A stretch of DNA of 64,000 nucleotides from Ruminococcus sp. AF31-8BH (GCF_003460605.1 NZ_QTVN01000010.1:2501-66500), one strand, 5' to 3'. Shown: positions 8,797 to 17,732, numbered from the stretch's first letter. Translations and numbers: made by a program. The notes: a model not told the origin generated them from the letters alone.

Positions 8797-9807
8797 TCAG
8801 AACTTACCAGCCTTAGCAGCTTCCTCAACGGAAACAGCTACAGCAACAGTAGCACCAACCATCGGGTTGTTACCCATTCCGATAAGACCCATCATCTCAA
8901 CGTGAGCCGGTACGGAAGAGGATCCTGCGAACTGTGCGTCAGAATGCATACGTCCCATTGTATCTGTCATACCATAGGAAGCAGGACCTGCTGCCATGTT
9001 GTCCGGGTGAAGAGTACGTCCTGTACCACCGCCGGAAGCAACAGAGAAGTATTTCTTACCCTGCTCGATACATTCTTTCTTGTATGTACCTGCAACCGGA
9101 TGCTGGAAACGGGTTGGGTTAGTGGAGTTACCTGTAATGGAAACACCAACATTCTCATGATGCATGATAGCAACACCTTCCTGAACGTCATCTGCACCGT
9201 AGCATTTAACAGTAGCACGAAGTCCGTTGGAGTATGGCTTCTCATAAACAACATTTAATTTTGCTTCTTTGTAATCATACTTTGTCTCAACATATGTAAA
9301 TCCGTTAATACGGGAAATGATCTGAGCAGCGTCTTTTCCAAGACCGTTCAGGATAACACGTAATGGTTTCTGACGTACTTTGTTTGCTTTCTCAGCGATA
9401 CCGATCGCGCCCTCAGCAGCTGCGAAGGACTCATGTCCGGCTAAGAAGCAGAAGCACTCTGTCTCTTCCTCAAGAAGCATTTTACCAAGGTTACCATGTC
9501 CAAGACCTACTTTTCTGTGGTCAGCAACGGATCCAGGAATACAGAAAGCCTGAAGTCCTTCACCGATTGCAGCAGCAGCGTCAGAAGCTTTTCTGCAGCC
9601 TTTTTTGATTGCGATTGCAGCGCCTACTAAGTAAGCCCATGCAGCATTCTCAAAGCAGATCGGCTGAATCTTCTTAACCTGCTCGTAAACATCAAGACCA
9701 GCGTCTTTTGTGATTTTCTCAGCTTCTTCGATGGAGCTGATTCCATAGCTATTTAATACAGAATTGATCTGGTCAATTCTTCTCTCATATCCTTCAAATA
9801 ATGCCAT
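8797..9807 (-). CDS. GGGtGRT family protein
   Basis: 336-residue cytosolic protein with the signature SGGGTGRTLHPDN that names the family. It also has a conserved start (MALFEGYERRIDQINSVLNSYGI) and several Cys residues (FCFLAGHES, QPICFENAAW). No reaction is established for this family to my knowledge. The gene follows, 27 bp after, the NifU-like scaffold gene, with which it appears to form a two-gene operon ending in a terminator. That pairing suggests a job in Fe-S or another metallocofactor process; this is inference. The start ATG has a GAAAGGAG site. Confidence 0.88.
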   Translation of the reverse strand: MALFEGYERRIDQINSVLNSYGISSIEEAEKITKDAGLDVYEQVKKIQPICFENAAWAYLVGAAIAIKKGCRKASDAAAAIGEGLQAFCIPGSVADHRKVGLGHGNLGKMLLEEETECFCFLAGHESFAAAEGAIGIAEKANKVRQKPLRVILNGLGKDAAQIISRINGFTYVETKYDYKEAKLNVVYEKPYSNGLRATVKCYGADDVQEGVAIMHHENVGVSITGNSTNPTRFQHPVAGTYKKECIEQGKKYFSVASGGGTGRTLHPDNMAAGPASYGMTDTMGRMHSDAQFAGSSSVPAHVEMMGLIGMGNNPMVGATVAVAVSVEEAAKAGKF

Positions 9808-9834
9808 TTCTGTTCGTCTCCTTTCGCTTGTGGC

Positions 9835-10527
9835 TTACTCTTGTCTCGGGTCGATAATCTTAACAGCATCAGCTACACGGCCATACTGACCTTTTGCTTT
9901 TTCCCATGCAGTGTTAGGATCATCACCTTTTTTGATAAAGTCAGTCATTTTTCCAAGAGAAACGAACTGATATCCGATTACTTCGTTGTCTTCGTCAAGA
10001 GCGATACCTGTTACATAGCCCTCTGCCATTTCCAGATAACGAACTCCTTTTTCCTTGGTAGCGTACATTGTACCAACCTGGGAACGAAGGCCTTTTCCAA
10101 GGTCCTCAAGACCTGCACCTACAGCAAGACCGTCATCAGAGAAAGCACTCTGAGTACGTCCGTAAACGATCTGAAGGAACAGTTCTCTCATTGCTGTATT
10201 GATAGCATCACAGACAAGGTCTGTATTTAAAGCCTCAAGAATGGTTTTGCCCTGAAGAACCTCTGCTGCCATAGCTGCAGAATGTGTCATACCTGAACAT
10301 CCGATTGTCTCTACAAGGGCTTCCTCGATTACACCGTTCTTAACATTTAAGGACAGCTTACAAGCACCCTGCTGAGGAGCACACCAGCCTACACCATGTG
10401 TAAAACCAGAGATATCTTCAATTTTTTTTGCATGGACCCACTGGCCTTCTTCCGGAATCGGAGCTGGCTCATGTTTTGCGCCCTTAGCTACTGGGCACAT
10501 GTTTTCAACTTCCTTAGTGTAAATCAT
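9835..10527 (-). CDS. NifU/IscU-like iron-sulfur cluster scaffold protein
   Basis: 230 residues. The N-terminal half carries cysteines in scaffold-like positions: GWCAPQQGAC (about 48-55), ETIGCSGMTHS (about 76) and a third in TDLVCDAI. The C-terminal part (VRYLEMAEGYVTGIALDEDNEVIGYQFV) is not part of standard IscU. First gene of the operon with the GGGtGRT protein. The ATG at 10527 has AAGGAG 7 nt upstream. No IscS or SufS partner is in the window, so a dedicated rather than general Fe-S role is possible. Confidence 0.82.
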   Translation of the reverse strand: MIYTKEVENMCPVAKGAKHEPAPIPEEGQWVHAKKIEDISGFTHGVGWCAPQQGACKLSLNVKNGVIEEALVETIGCSGMTHSAAMAAEVLQGKTILEALNTDLVCDAINTAMRELFLQIVYGRTQSAFSDDGLAVGAGLEDLGKGLRSQVGTMYATKEKGVRYLEMAEGYVTGIALDEDNEVIGYQFVSLGKMTDFIKKGDDPNTAWEKAKGQYGRVADAVKIIDPRQE

Positions 10528-10672
10528 TTTAAGACTCCTTTCAGTGTTGATTACTTAATCGTTGTTAAAGACCTAACAACCTAGTGTTATTTTCTCACAA
10601 AATCCTCAATTCGTCTAGTCATATTTTGCAAAATTTACGAAAAAGTTGTCGGTACTGTTTAAAGGACTTCTA

Positions 10673-10701
10673 TTGTGCAGTTTGCGGTTTCGTGTTAAAA
10701 T
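10673..10701 (+). promoter_or_regulatory. Promoter of the TraX-like gene
   Basis: TTGTGC, 17-bp spacer, TAAAAT, about 40 bp upstream of the ATG. Confidence 0.55.
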
Positions 10702-10739
10702 ATTCAAATATCTAATAAATTTCATTTACCGGAGGAACC

Positions 10740-11483
10740 ATGACATTACAAACATCCACTTCATTTATTCCTGAAAAATACAGAATTTTAAGCGGAAGCG
10801 CCCTGAAGGTGCTGGCTATGGCGATTATGCTTATTGATCACACCGCTTCTTTTCTTCTGCGGTATTATCCGCCAGTCACCAGAGCCTGGTTTCAGATTGG
10901 AAGCACCTCCTATTCTTTGTACCGGGTGATGCGGAATGTGGGGAGGGCTGCGTTTCCCATTTTCTGTTTTCTTCTCGTTGAGGGCTTTCTTCATACCCAT
11001 GACCGTTTTAAATATGGAAGAAATCTTCTGATTTTCGCATGTATTTCCGAGATCCCCTGGAATTTTGCGCAGAACGGCACATTGCTTTTTGCAGACAAGC
11101 AGAACGTATTTTTCACACTGTTCCTTGGTTATCTGGCATTCTGTCTTATCGACCGATTTAAAGAAAATCCAACCATGCAGCTTGTAAGCATGTTGGCGCT
11201 TCTGGCGGTTTCCTATTTCCTGAAGGCAGATTACGGCTACAAGGGCTATGTTTTCCTGCTGATCATGTTCTGGCTGCACCAGTATAAGCCAGCTCAGGCG
11301 CTGATCGGAAGCTGCTGGCTGATTTACGAATGGAAGGCATGCTTTGCTTTTATTTCTCTGAACATGTACAATGGCAGACGTGGCTTCATAAGAGGAAAAT
11401 GGGCGAAATATTTCTTCTATGCATTTTACCCGGTTCATATTGCAATATTAACAATCATACGCAAAAAGTGGTTTGGAATTTAA
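10740..11483 (+). CDS. TraX family membrane protein
   Basis: 247 residues with about seven hydrophobic segments. It has the TraX-type motifs MLIDHTASF near residue 30, RNVGRAAFPIFCFLLVEGF near 70 and a C-terminal FYAFYPVHIAILTIIRKK. The founding member acetylates F pilin; chromosomal Firmicute homologues are probably acyltransferases of unknown substrate. No conjugation gene is nearby, so a transfer role is unlikely. RBS CGGAGGAACC. The stop codon overlaps the first arm of the structured element that follows. Confidence 0.85.
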   Translation: MTLQTSTSFIPEKYRILSGSALKVLAMAIMLIDHTASFLLRYYPPVTRAWFQIGSTSYSLYRVMRNVGRAAFPIFCFLLVEGFLHTHDRFKYGRNLLIFACISEIPWNFAQNGTLLFADKQNVFFTLFLGYLAFCLIDRFKENPTMQLVSMLALLAVSYFLKADYGYKGYVFLLIMFWLHQYKPAQALIGSCWLIYEWKACFAFISLNMYNGRRGFIRGKWAKYFFYAFYPVHIAILTIIRKKWFGI

Positions 11484-11600
11484 CCGAATCAAGTAAGTCC
11501 CCTGCTGGGGTTGCGAAAAGCAATAAGCAGTGGGTGGGGACTTGCTTGTATCAGGAGGAGTGCAGCTTCTTCTGATAAACTGCGGAGCAGTTATTCGGTT
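11482..11600. other. Four-way-junction DNA/RNA element
   Basis: An outer helix (AACCGAAT 11482-11489 with ATTCGGTT 11593-11600) encloses three adjacent hairpins: CAAGTAAGTCCCC (11490-11502) with GGGGACTTGCTTG (11536-11548), TATCAG (11549-11554) with CTGATA (11572-11577), and AACTGC (11578-11583) with GCAGTT (11587-11592). All four helices abut with no unpaired base. The first arm holds inner stems (TGCT/AGCA and TTGC/GCAA). Origin and function are unknown; it could be a mobile repeat or part of the 3' untranslated region. Confidence 0.7.
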
Positions 11601-11642
11601 ATGAGCAAGCAGCGAAGCGGATTGCGAATATCCGCTTGAACG

Positions 11643-11695
11643 CAATCCCGACAGCCTGCCTATCAACTGCAAGCTGCCGGGATTATTTTTTATTT
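11643..11695 (+). terminator. Terminator downstream of the TraX-like gene
   Basis: AATCCCG-A-CAGC pairs with GCTG-C-CGGGATT, followed by ATTTTTTATTT. A further inverted repeat AAGCGGAT/ATCCGCTT precedes it at about 11615-11638. Confidence 0.8.
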
Positions 11696-11703
11696 ATCTG
11701 ATT

Positions 11704-12372
11704 TCACTGTTTGGTTACAATCTCGTCCTTGTTTTTATAAATACTGTTGGCCGGAACGCAGCCGCGTACCGGGGAAAGTGGATAGATGTTTGTGTTTCTT
11801 CCGATTACAGTTCCCGGGTTTAATACAGAACCGCAGCCAACTTCCACGTGATCTGCCAGCATTGCTCCGAATTTTTTAAGTCCGGTCTCAATCTTCTCAT
11901 CACCGTCTTTTACCACAACAAGCTTCTTGTCAGATTTCACATTGGAACAGATGGAACCAGCTCCCATATGAGATTTATAGCCAAGAACTGCATCCCCCAC
12001 ATAGTTGTAATGCGGCACCTGAACATTATTAAAAAGCACTACATTCTTAAGCTCTGTAGAGTTTCCCACCACGCAGCCTTCTCCCACAAGGGCATTTCCG
12101 CGGATAAATGCACAGTGACGAACCTCTGTGTTTTTTCCGATAATAGCCGGCCCGTTAATAAAGGCAGTAGGTGCAACCTTTGCAGTTTTGGCAATCCAGA
12201 CATTTTCCTCCACACAGTCGTATTCATCCGGGTCAAGTGTCTTGCCAAGCTTCACAATGAAATCACCAATCTCAGGAAGTACTTCCCATGGATAGGTCTT
12301 TCCCTCAAAGAGCTCTCCTGCAATCGTCTGGCTCATGTCCAGCATATTTGCAATTGTAAAATCTTTTAACAT
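11704..12372 (-). CDS. Left-handed beta-helix acyl/nucleotidyltransferase-like protein
   Basis: 222 residues. After about 60 N-terminal residues there are hexapeptide turns (VWIAKTAKVAPTAFINGPAIIG, CAFIRGNALVGEGCVVG, CGSVLNPGTVIGRNTNIYP) typical of GlmU C-terminal-like beta-helix domains. It is often labelled UDP-GlcNAc pyrophosphorylase in Clostridia, but the nucleotidyltransferase domain is absent, so only sugar or acyl binding is supported. The start is MLKDFTIANML at 12372 with AGGAGGATATG upstream; earlier in-frame sequence lies in topB. Probable third gene of the fnt-topB operon, 19 bp after topB. Confidence 0.78.
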   Translation of the reverse strand: MLKDFTIANMLDMSQTIAGELFEGKTYPWEVLPEIGDFIVKLGKTLDPDEYDCVEENVWIAKTAKVAPTAFINGPAIIGKNTEVRHCAFIRGNALVGEGCVVGNSTELKNVVLFNNVQVPHYNYVGDAVLGYKSHMGAGSICSNVKSDKKLVVVKDGDEKIETGLKKFGAMLADHVEVGCGSVLNPGTVIGRNTNIYPLSPVRGCVPANSIYKNKDEIVTKQ

Positions 12373-12391
12373 AATACATATCCTCCTCATT

Positions 12392-14458
12392 TCATTCTGG
12401 TTTTCTGTCCGGCTTTTTCGTGGTCTTCGCCGCAGCAGGCTTCTCCGGCTTCTTATAAAACTGAGCTGCTGCATCAAAAAACTGGCGCAGCGCATACTGG
12501 AAGTTGCTGTCCTCCACCTGCTTGGTGCGAAGGCGCACAAAACGCTCCAGCTTGTCCATGTACTCCTGCTCTGTGATAGAACCCTCAGCCACATAGGTAA
12601 GACCCTTTTCCCAGCTGGCTGTCAGCTCCGGATTAAGAAGCTGGCGGATGGAGCAGTTCACCACGTCATAGATCATTTCTCCCTGAAGGGTAGGTGTGAT
12701 CACCTGAGTCTTCTTATTCAGGGAAAGATACTTAATGTTAAACAGCTTTTTCAGGATCTCCGCCCTGGTGGCACTGGTACCGATTCCGCTTCCCTTAATC
12801 TGGGAACGCAGATCCTCATCCTCGATCAGCTGTCCGGCATTTTCCATAGCCAAGATCATAGAACCGGAATTATAACGCTTGGGCGGGGAGGTTTCTCCCT
12901 CTTTGATACCCAGACCGTTTATGTTCAGTATATCACCCTTTTTCAGTTTCTGCAATGCAGCTAACAAAGCTTCGTCGCAGGAAACCTCCTCGCCTTCTCC
13001 CTCAGACGCTTTGCCGACATCTGCAGCCGTTTTTTTCGCAAAGGAATTGGTGGAAATCTTCAGATAACCTTCACTTAACAATACCTTGAAGGAAGAAAAG
13101 AAGGATTCATTCTGGATCTTTGTCACAAGGCTTACCTTCTGGTAAACAGCCGGTGGATAAAAAATACTCAGAAAACGTCTCACAATGGTCTCATACACCC
13201 GCTGGGCGGTTAGGGAAAGTCCCTTCAGGGCACCAAGCCCCTGTCCGGTGGGAATGATGGCATAGTGGTCTGTGATCTGCTTGTCATTGGTATAACGAGT
13301 GTTGGCAATGTTTTTGTAAGTGCCAAGCTCTAACACGCCCTGGACGGCATCTCCTGCCTGGGGATAACTGCGAAGTCCGGAAATATTCTTATAAATCTCC
13401 TTGGCTACAGCTGTGGATAAAACCCTGGCGTCGGTTCTTGGGTAAGTCACCAGCTTTTTCTCGTATAGATCCTGCACAATGGAAAGAGTCTCATCCGGAC
13501 TGATCTTAAACAGTTTGGAGCATACGTTCTGAAGCTCCGCCAGGTTGAATAACAGAGGCGGGTTCTTATTTTCCTTCTTTCGCTCCACCTTTTCCACAAT
13601 GCACACAAGGGGCTGTTCCCTGCTTAATTCCTGGATCAACCTTTCGGCGTCTTCCTTTTTCTTAAAGCCATTCTCTTTATATAAAACAGGGGATTGGAAA
13701 TAACGGCTGCCTTCTGCAGCTCTCCACTCTCCCTCAAAGCTTTCTCCCTCAAGAGCAATGCTGCTCATAACTCTGTAAAAAGGGGTTTTCACAAATGCGC
13801 GGATCTCACGTTCCCGGCGCACCACCATTCCAAGGACGCAGGTCATGACACGGCCTACGGAAATCGCCTGGTATTTTCCCCCGAGATAATTAGTTACGCT
13901 GTTTCCATAGCGTAGGGTCAGAACACGGGAAAAATTAATTCCCATAAGATAATCTTCTTTTGCCCGAAGATAAGCGGCTGCGGCAAGGTTGTCATACTCG
14001 GAGATGTCCTTTGCCTCACGGATACCTCGTAGAATTTCCTCTTCTGTCTGGGAGTCGATCCACACACGCTTCTGTGTTTTATTCTTCACTCCCGCCATCT
14101 GTGCCACCAGGCGGTAGATATATTCTCCCTCACGCCCGGAGTCTGTACACACGTAAATAGTATCAATATCAGGTCGGTTCAGAAGCCCTTTGACGATCTG
14201 GAACTGTTTTTCCACTCCAGGAATCACTTCATACTTAAAATCACGCGGCAAAAAAGGCAGGGTATCTAAACTCCACCTTTTATACTTCAGATCATATTTC
14301 TCTGGATAACTCATGGTGACCAGGTGTCCTACACACCAGGTCACCACGCAGGTATCAGATTCCATATAGCCATCCCGTCTTTGTCCGCCGGATTTCAAAG
14401 CTTTAGCAAATTCCTGAGCCACGCTGGGCTTCTCTGCTATGTATAAAGCTTTTGACAT
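12392..14458 (-). CDS. topB: DNA topoisomerase III (type IA)
   Basis: Single-strand passage enzyme that decatenates and relaxes DNA. The 688-residue product starts MSKALYIAEKPSVAQEFAKAL (Toprim) and has DSGREGEYIYR in place of the DxD/E acidic cluster. The active-site region is TYPRTDARVLS (catalytic Tyr in KKLVTYPRTD) and there is a TSATRAEI motif. The C-terminal tail is Lys/Pro-rich (EKPAAAKTTKKPDRKPE) and lacks zinc fingers. The ATG is 1 nt from the stop of the upstream transporter, implying coupling. A GTG 15 nt upstream is a possible alternative start. Confidence 0.93.
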   Translation of the reverse strand: MSKALYIAEKPSVAQEFAKALKSGGQRRDGYMESDTCVVTWCVGHLVTMSYPEKYDLKYKRWSLDTLPFLPRDFKYEVIPGVEKQFQIVKGLLNRPDIDTIYVCTDSGREGEYIYRLVAQMAGVKNKTQKRVWIDSQTEEEILRGIREAKDISEYDNLAAAAYLRAKEDYLMGINFSRVLTLRYGNSVTNYLGGKYQAISVGRVMTCVLGMVVRREREIRAFVKTPFYRVMSSIALEGESFEGEWRAAEGSRYFQSPVLYKENGFKKKEDAERLIQELSREQPLVCIVEKVERKKENKNPPLLFNLAELQNVCSKLFKISPDETLSIVQDLYEKKLVTYPRTDARVLSTAVAKEIYKNISGLRSYPQAGDAVQGVLELGTYKNIANTRYTNDKQITDHYAIIPTGQGLGALKGLSLTAQRVYETIVRRFLSIFYPPAVYQKVSLVTKIQNESFFSSFKVLLSEGYLKISTNSFAKKTAADVGKASEGEGEEVSCDEALLAALQKLKKGDILNINGLGIKEGETSPPKRYNSGSMILAMENAGQLIEDEDLRSQIKGSGIGTSATRAEILKKLFNIKYLSLNKKTQVITPTLQGEMIYDVVNCSIRQLLNPELTASWEKGLTYVAEGSITEQEYMDKLERFVRLRTKQVEDSNFQYALRQFFDAAAQFYKKPEKPAAAKTTKKPDRKPE

Positions 14459-14459
14459 A

Positions 14460-15215
14460 TTATTTATCTGCACTCATCTTTCTTAATGGCCATGCCAGTA
14501 AAAGGGCTCCGCCCACCATATTTCCAATGGTGACAATCAGCATGCTTTTCAGCATAAGACCTACGGAAACGCCGTCTACCAGATTCAGGCTTATTACGAA
14601 AATTCCCATGTTTGCAATGCAGTGCTCAAATCCGCTGAAAACGAATGCGGAAATGCACATTACGATCATCAGGAATTTACCTGTTTCACTTTTCAGTTTG
14701 ATTCCGCAGAGCACACCAAGACATACAAAGAAATTACAAAGTACTGCCCTAAAAAACATCTGACCCATTGGAATGGTCAGCTTGTTGTTGATAAAGCCTG
14801 CGAAATAATCACCAGTGCCGGATGCTCCTGCCCATACGAAAAACAGGCCGAACAGTGCACATCCAACAAAGTTGCCAAGGTAGCTCACCAGCCATACCTT
14901 GCCTGCATCCCCCCAGGATACGCTCTTGTCATAGGCGCCAAATGCCATTACCAGGTTGTTGCCTGTGAACAGCTCTCCGCCAACTAAGCTGATCAGAAGA
15001 ACTGCGATGGAAAATACCAGTGCCCCCAGGAATTTCCCCCATGCCGGATCGGATCCTGAGAATACATTTCCCGCAACGTTGCTGTAGATCACGGCTACAT
15101 CAATAAAGAAGCCAGCCATTACAGCCCGAAGGAAATACTTCAGGAAACTGGTGTTCAGCAGACCGATCTTGTTTTTGGCTGCGTTTGAGACTTTTTGTAC
15201 ATCTTCATAGTTCAT
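14460..15215 (-). CDS. Formate/nitrite transporter family channel
   Basis: 251 residues with six hydrophobic helices and FNT motifs: GGELFTGNNLVM in the second helix region, a central SYLGNFVGCALF, AVLCNFFVCLGV and GFEHCIANMG. FNT channels move formate, nitrite, hydrosulfide or lactate with protons. In this fermentative setting formate is the likely substrate (inference). GGAGGTG precedes the ATG. It has its own promoter with a palindrome upstream of the -35, and topB follows directly. Confidence 0.9.
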   Translation of the reverse strand: MNYEDVQKVSNAAKNKIGLLNTSFLKYFLRAVMAGFFIDVAVIYSNVAGNVFSGSDPAWGKFLGALVFSIAVLLISLVGGELFTGNNLVMAFGAYDKSVSWGDAGKVWLVSYLGNFVGCALFGLFFVWAGASGTGDYFAGFINNKLTIPMGQMFFRAVLCNFFVCLGVLCGIKLKSETGKFLMIVMCISAFVFSGFEHCIANMGIFVISLNLVDGVSVGLMLKSMLIVTIGNMVGGALLLAWPLRKMSADK

Positions 15216-15244
15216 GAAAAAACACCTCCGCTTTGTTTTTTCTC

Positions 15245-15273
15245 ATTATAGCACTTTCGTATATTATTCACAA
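15245..15273 (-). promoter_or_regulatory. Promoter of the fnt-topB operon
   Basis: Minus strand TTGTGA, 17-bp spacer, TATAAT, extended by TGC. Confidence 0.75.
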
Positions 15274-15280
15274 TAGATAA

Positions 15281-15296
15281 TGATAAAATTTTATCA
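15281..15296. promoter_or_regulatory. 16-bp perfect palindrome upstream of the fnt promoter
   Basis: TGATAAAATTTTATCA starts 8 bp upstream of the -35 hexamer, an activator-like position. It also sits 9 bp past the selD stop. The spacing does not fit the classical FNR box. Confidence 0.5.
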
Positions 15297-15304
15297 ATTA
15301 AGAG

Positions 15305-16420
15305 TTATTTCACAAATATCAGATGTTTTTTTTGTAAATCTGTCACTTTTCCTATGATGGCGCAGGGAAGGGACAGGGTGGAAAGTCTCTGGATTGCGGT
15401 ATGGGCATCGGCAGGGTCTATGCTAAGAAGAAGGCCGCCTGAGGTCTGCGGATCAAAGACAAGGTCTTCGCGGGCTGCAAGCTCAGACAGAGCATCAGCT
15501 GTCTGTTCTCCGGATTCTTCCGGAAGGAATTCAGACAGTCTATTGTCCGGATTCTTCCATGCAAATTCACATTCCGTTCCTGCAAATTCCCGGTTGCGGT
15601 ATGCACCTGCAGGAATCAGTCCCATTGATGCGTAATCAAGAGCGCCTGTCATAATCGGAAGGGCACTCAGGGAAATGGACAGGGTCCGTCCGCTTCCTTT
15701 GGCCATTTCCAAGGCATGTCCTGCAAGGCCAAAGCCCGTCACATCTGTGCAGGCGTGAATCTTCAGGTCTGCCACCTGGTCTCTGGCATATTTGTTCAGG
15801 GTTGCCATCACAGAAGCCGCATAAGCAGCTTCTTCCTGGGATGCCATCTCTCCCTTCACTGCAGTGGAGAGGATTCCGGTTCCCAGGGGCTTGGTCAGAA
15901 TCAGGATGTCTCCTGTCCGGGCTCCCACATTTTTCCACATGGAGGCGGGATTTACAAAGCCAGTGACGCAAAGGCCGTATTTGGGCTCTTCGTCCTGAAT
16001 GGTGTGTCCGCCAGCAAGGGTGGCACCTGCTTCCAATACTTTGTCTGCTCCGCCTCTTAAGATTTCTCCTAAGATTTCCGGGTCCAGGCAGTTTGGAAAT
16101 GCCGCAATGTTCAGGGCAAGCTTGGGCTCGCCGCCCATGGCGTACACGTCGCTTAATGCGTTGGCTGCTGCGATCTGTCCGAAAGTGTAAGGATCATCCA
16201 CGATCGGCGTGAAGAAATCTACCGTCTGGATCATGGCCAGCTCATCGGAAATGCGGTATACAGCAGCATCGTCGGAAGACTCGGTTCCAACAAGTAAATT
16301 TGGATCATAAAATTTCGGCAGCTTACCCAGAACCTGGGCAAGGGTCCCCGGACCAACTTTCGCCGCTCAGCCGGATGTATGAGAATACTGGGTAAGACGG
16401 ATTCGCTCTCTGTCGCTCAT
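15305..16420 (-). CDS. selD: Selenide, water dikinase, selenoprotein with in-frame UGA
   Basis: Makes selenophosphate from selenide and ATP, the selenium donor for selenocysteine and selenouridine. A plain reading starts at an internal Met (16234), but an ATG at 16420 with CAGGGAGGTG upstream opens the same frame. It reads MSDRERIRLTQYSHTSG, then TGA at 16369-16367 (codon 18), then AAKVGPGTLAQVLGK. The UGA is exactly at the catalytic Cys/Sec position of SelD (G-[CU]-AAK), so I read it as selenocysteine, giving 371 residues. Downstream motifs fit: DDAAVY, the TVDFFTPIVDDPY loop, AGGHTI, DVTGFGLAGHA and DPQTSGGLL. Neither selA, selB nor selC is in the window. Confidence 0.92.
16340..16369 (-). 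promoter_or_regulatory. Bacterial SECIS-like hairpin after the selD UGA
   Basis: Seven nt after the UGA, AAG, a bulged UU, then GGUC pairs with GACC and CUU around a CGGG apical loop. A small stem with a bulged U and G residues in the loop resembles bacterial SECIS elements bound by SelB. Confidence 0.65.
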
Positions 16421-16522
16421 GGATTCACCTCCCTGATTTTCAAACGTGTTATCTATTCTAACATGAATCCTCAATTACGTAAACGGTCATTTTTTAATTC
16501 AGTCGTTTATCCCGTTGAAGCC

Positions 16523-16564
16523 AAAAAAAAAGAAGAATGCCATCATTTCTGATCGCACTCTCCT
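16523..16564 (-). terminator. Terminator of asd
   Basis: Minus strand GGAGAGTGC pairs with GCATTCTTC (two G-U pairs) followed by nine T. Confidence 0.75.
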
Positions 16565-16597
16565 GATTTTCTTTTCTTATATCATTCTGACAGCTTC

Positions 16598-17683
16598 TTA
16601 TTTCGCCTGGATATATCCCTGAGCCTTCAGTGTCTCAGCGCAGAGAACAGCACCGCCAGCGGCACCTCTTACGGTATTGTGGGAAAGTCCGATAAACTTC
16701 CAGTCATATACAGTATCCTCGCGAAGTCTTCCGATAGATACGCCCATTCCATTCTCAAAGTTTACATCCTCTGTAACCTGAGGACGGTTGTCCTCCTCAA
16801 GATACTGGATAAACTGCTTCGGTGCGCTTGGAAGGTTCAATTCCTGCGGAACTCCCTTGAATTCAACAAGTGCTTTTACAAGCTGCTCCTTGGTAGGTTT
16901 CTTTCTGAATTTCACAAATGCAGCTGCTGTATGGCCGTTCAGAATCGGAACACGGACACACTGGCATGTGATAACAGGCTCTTTCGCCGGAACGATCACG
17001 CCGTCCTCAACTTTACCCCAGATACGAAGGGGTTCTTTCTCACTCTTCTCTTCCTCGCCGCCGATGTATGGAATGATGTTGTGTTCCATTTCCGGCCAGT
17101 CCTTGAATGTTTTTCCAGCTCCGGAAATTGCCTGGTATGTAGTGGCAACTACTTCATATGGCTCAAATTCCTTCCATGCGGTAAGTGCCGGTGCATAGCT
17201 CTGAATGGAGCAGTTTGGCTTTACAGCAATAAATCCGCGCTTTGTTCCAAGGCGCTCCTTCTGATGCTCAATAACCTTGAAATGCTCCGGATTGATTTCC
17301 GGGATTACCATCGGAACATCCGGTGTCCATCTGTGGGCACTGTTATTGGAAACAACAGGTGTCTCGGTCTTTGCATATGCTTCCTCAATAGCCTTGATCT
17401 CGTCCTTGGACATATCTACAGCAGAGAATACAAAGTCTACAGTTTCTGCAACCTTCTCTACTTCATTTACATTCATAACAACAAGCTTCTTAACAGCCTC
17501 CGGCATTGGGGTATCCATTTTCCATCTGCCGCCAACAGCTTCCTCATAGGTCTTACCTGCACTTCTCGGGCTTGCTGCAACAGTCACTACCTCAAACCAT
17601 GGATGATTCTCTAACAGGGAAATAAATCTCTGTCCTACCATTCCGGTAGCACCTAAAATACCAACTCTAAGCTTTTCACTCAT
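16598..17683 (-). CDS. asd: Aspartate-semialdehyde dehydrogenase
   Basis: NADPH-dependent reduction of aspartyl phosphate to aspartate semialdehyde, the branch point to lysine, threonine and methionine. At 361 residues it is of the longer archaeal/fungal-like type. Visible are the nucleotide loop GILGATGMVGQRF, the catalytic Cys in KPNCSIQS, the Gln/His region (AISGAGKT, PILNGHTAA) and the C-terminal LSHNTVRGAAGG. It is monocistronic with a promoter and a terminator. Methionine synthesis (metA) and lysine uptake (riboswitch-NhaC) are elsewhere in the window but not linked. Confidence 0.95.
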   Translation of the reverse strand: MSEKLRVGILGATGMVGQRFISLLENHPWFEVVTVAASPRSAGKTYEEAVGGRWKMDTPMPEAVKKLVVMNVNEVEKVAETVDFVFSAVDMSKDEIKAIEEAYAKTETPVVSNNSAHRWTPDVPMVIPEINPEHFKVIEHQKERLGTKRGFIAVKPNCSIQSYAPALTAWKEFEPYEVVATTYQAISGAGKTFKDWPEMEHNIIPYIGGEEEKSEKEPLRIWGKVEDGVIVPAKEPVITCQCVRVPILNGHTAAAFVKFRKKPTKEQLVKALVEFKGVPQELNLPSAPKQFIQYLEEDNRPQVTEDVNFENGMGVSIGRLREDTVYDWKFIGLSHNTVRGAAGGAVLCAETLKAQGYIQAK

Positions 17684-17732
17684 AATATGCTCTCCTCATT
17701 CTTTCCTCTGCGTACATGTGTATTTCTATGAC

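Noticed and set aside
15281..15296. FNR box
   Set aside because: The classical FNR site has a 4-bp spacer between TTGAT and ATCAA; here the half-sites are 8 bp apart.
15305..16234. selD as a truncated or frameshifted pseudogene
   Set aside because: The upstream frame has only one stop, a TGA exactly at the Sec position with a SECIS-like stem, so selenocysteine decoding explains it better.
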